In this document: one piece after another, positions 5,198-5,974 of the stretch | Layout: every line of letters starts with the position of its first letter | Numbering within the stretch: position 1 is the stretch's first letter | Position numbers and translations under genes: made by a program | The notes under the pieces: generated by a model | Databases searched by the model: none | What the model was told of the DNA's origin: nothing | Seen by the model: the letters and a program-made list of their open reading frames with translations, nothing else | DNA from: Thermoanaerobaculia bacterium | GTDB lineage: Bacteria > Acidobacteriota > Thermoanaerobaculia > Multivoradales > UBA5704 | Assembly: GCA_025937035.1 (NCBI GenBank) | Contig: JAICSG010000273.1 | Location: forward strand, 1 to 5,974 | Direction of reading: 5' to 3' | Length of the DNA: 5,974 nucleotides

Positions 5198-5974
5198 TCG
5201 CCGCCGTCCGCCCCCGCTCCCTGGACGAGGCCGTCCGATATCTGGGAGAAGATCCGGCCCTGGTCCCCACGGCCGGCTGCACCGATCTCATGGTGCGCGG
5301 TCCCGAGGCCCTCCACCGGATGGACCGGGTGATCGATCTGCTGGGCGTGCCCGAGCTGCGCGGCATCCGCGAGGTCGAGGGGGGGATCGAGATCGGCGCC
5401 ACCACCTCCTTCAGCGAGGTCCGGCGCTCGGCCCCGGTACGAGCCGCGTTTCCCATCCTGGCCCAGGCCGCCGGCGTGGTGGGCGGCTGGCAGATCCAGA
5501 ACCGGGCCACCCTGGGGGGCAACATGGCCAACGCCAGCCCGGCTGGCGATTCCCTGCCGGTGCTCCTCGCCCTGGATGCCGTTGTCATAACGGCCGGAGC
5601 GCAAGGCCTACGGGAGATCCCCTACTCCGAATTCCACACCGGCTACCGCCAAACGGCCCTGCGTCCAGGGGAGATCGTGGCCCGGGTCCGCCTCCCTTAT
5701 CTGCCGTCAAGCGCCGTCCAGGCCTTCCGCAAGGTGGGGACGCGCGAGGCGCAGGCGATCAGCAAGGTCGTGGTGGCCCTGGCCGGCCGGGTCGAGGATG
5801 GGAGGATCGCGGATCTCCGCCTCGCCGCCGGCAGCGTGGCGGCGATGCCAGTCCGCCTGCGCACCGCCGAGGAGGCCGTCCGCGGCCGGACCTTTGGATC
5901 CGAGACCGCCGATCTCGCCGGCCGTGAGGCCGCCCGTGAGGTCACGCCGATCGACGACGTCCGCTCCACCGCGG
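5194..5974 (+). CDS. Molybdenum hydroxylase FAD-binding subunit (3' end beyond window)
   Basis: From the GTG at 5194, overlapping the preceding stop as GTGA, an open frame of 260 codons runs off the right edge. It matches the FAD-binding subunit of the xanthine dehydrogenase family. Landmarks are TAGCTDLM (26-33, usually AGGTDL), EIGATTSFSEV (66-76), IQNRATLGGNMANASPAGDS (101-120) for FAD binding, HTGYRQTALRPGEIV (148-162), and FRKVGTREAQAISKV (178-192) opening the C-terminal flavoprotein domain. Family members are usually about 280-290 residues, so some 20-30 residues are likely missing. There is no 4Fe-4S insertion of the 4-hydroxybenzoyl-CoA reductase type in the visible part. The subunit would pass electrons to NAD+ or another acceptor. 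Confidence 0.93.
   Translation, partial: MIAAVRPRSLDEAVRYLGEDPALVPTAGCTDLMVRGPEALHRMDRVIDLLGVPELRGIREVEGGIEIGATTSFSEVRRSAPVRAAFPILAQAAGVVGGWQIQNRATLGGNMANASPAGDSLPVLLALDAVVITAGAQGLREIPYSEFHTGYRQTALRPGEIVARVRLPYLPSSAVQAFRKVGTREAQAISKVVVALAGRVEDGRIADLRLAAGSVAAMPVRLRTAEEAVRGRTFGSETADLAGREAAREVTPIDDVRSTA

Overview
The window is uniformly GC-rich and bacterial in style: dense genes, 4-base start/stop overlaps and strong G/C bias at third codon positions. The taxon cannot be fixed from sequence alone. A GC-rich soil or sediment bacterium (for example Acidobacteriota- or Deltaproteobacteria-like) would fit, but that is a guess. No rRNA, tRNA, transposase, integrase or CRISPR array is visible.

Layout. 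(1) Bases 1-71 (+) hold the last 22 codons of a gene whose C-terminus nearly matches that of the annealing-protein gene ending at 363 on the other strand. (2) Bases 72-362 lie between these two tail-to-tail 3' ends and hold 14 short palindrome-like units spaced 20-21 bp apart. The whole 1-433 segment is an imperfect inverted repeat centred on base 217. (3) Bases 363-2401 (-) hold a two-gene recombination module: a YqaJ/lambda-type exonuclease, then a RecT-family single-strand annealing protein, overlapping by ATGA. (4) Bases 2402-2543 are a divergent intergenic region. (5) From 2544 to the right edge (+) runs a three-gene operon for a xanthine dehydrogenase/aldehyde oxidase-family molybdenum hydroxylase: Mo-cofactor subunit, 2Fe-2S subunit, and FAD subunit cut by the window edge. 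All three are joined by 4-base overlaps.

How the genes work together. The exonuclease would resect duplex ends and the RecT-like protein would anneal the exposed strands, the usual two-component phage-type recombination pair. In the hydroxylase operon, electrons from substrate hydroxylation at the Mo centre would pass through two 2Fe-2S clusters to FAD. The two modules are divergently transcribed and have no evident functional link.

Points deserving attention: the mirror-symmetric repeat lattice between duplicated recT 3' ends; an alanine where the molybdenum hydroxylase family has its catalytic glutamate (residue 697, GVGA instead of GVGE); and a threonine where the exonuclease family normally has the glutamate of its E-x-K motif (residue 111).
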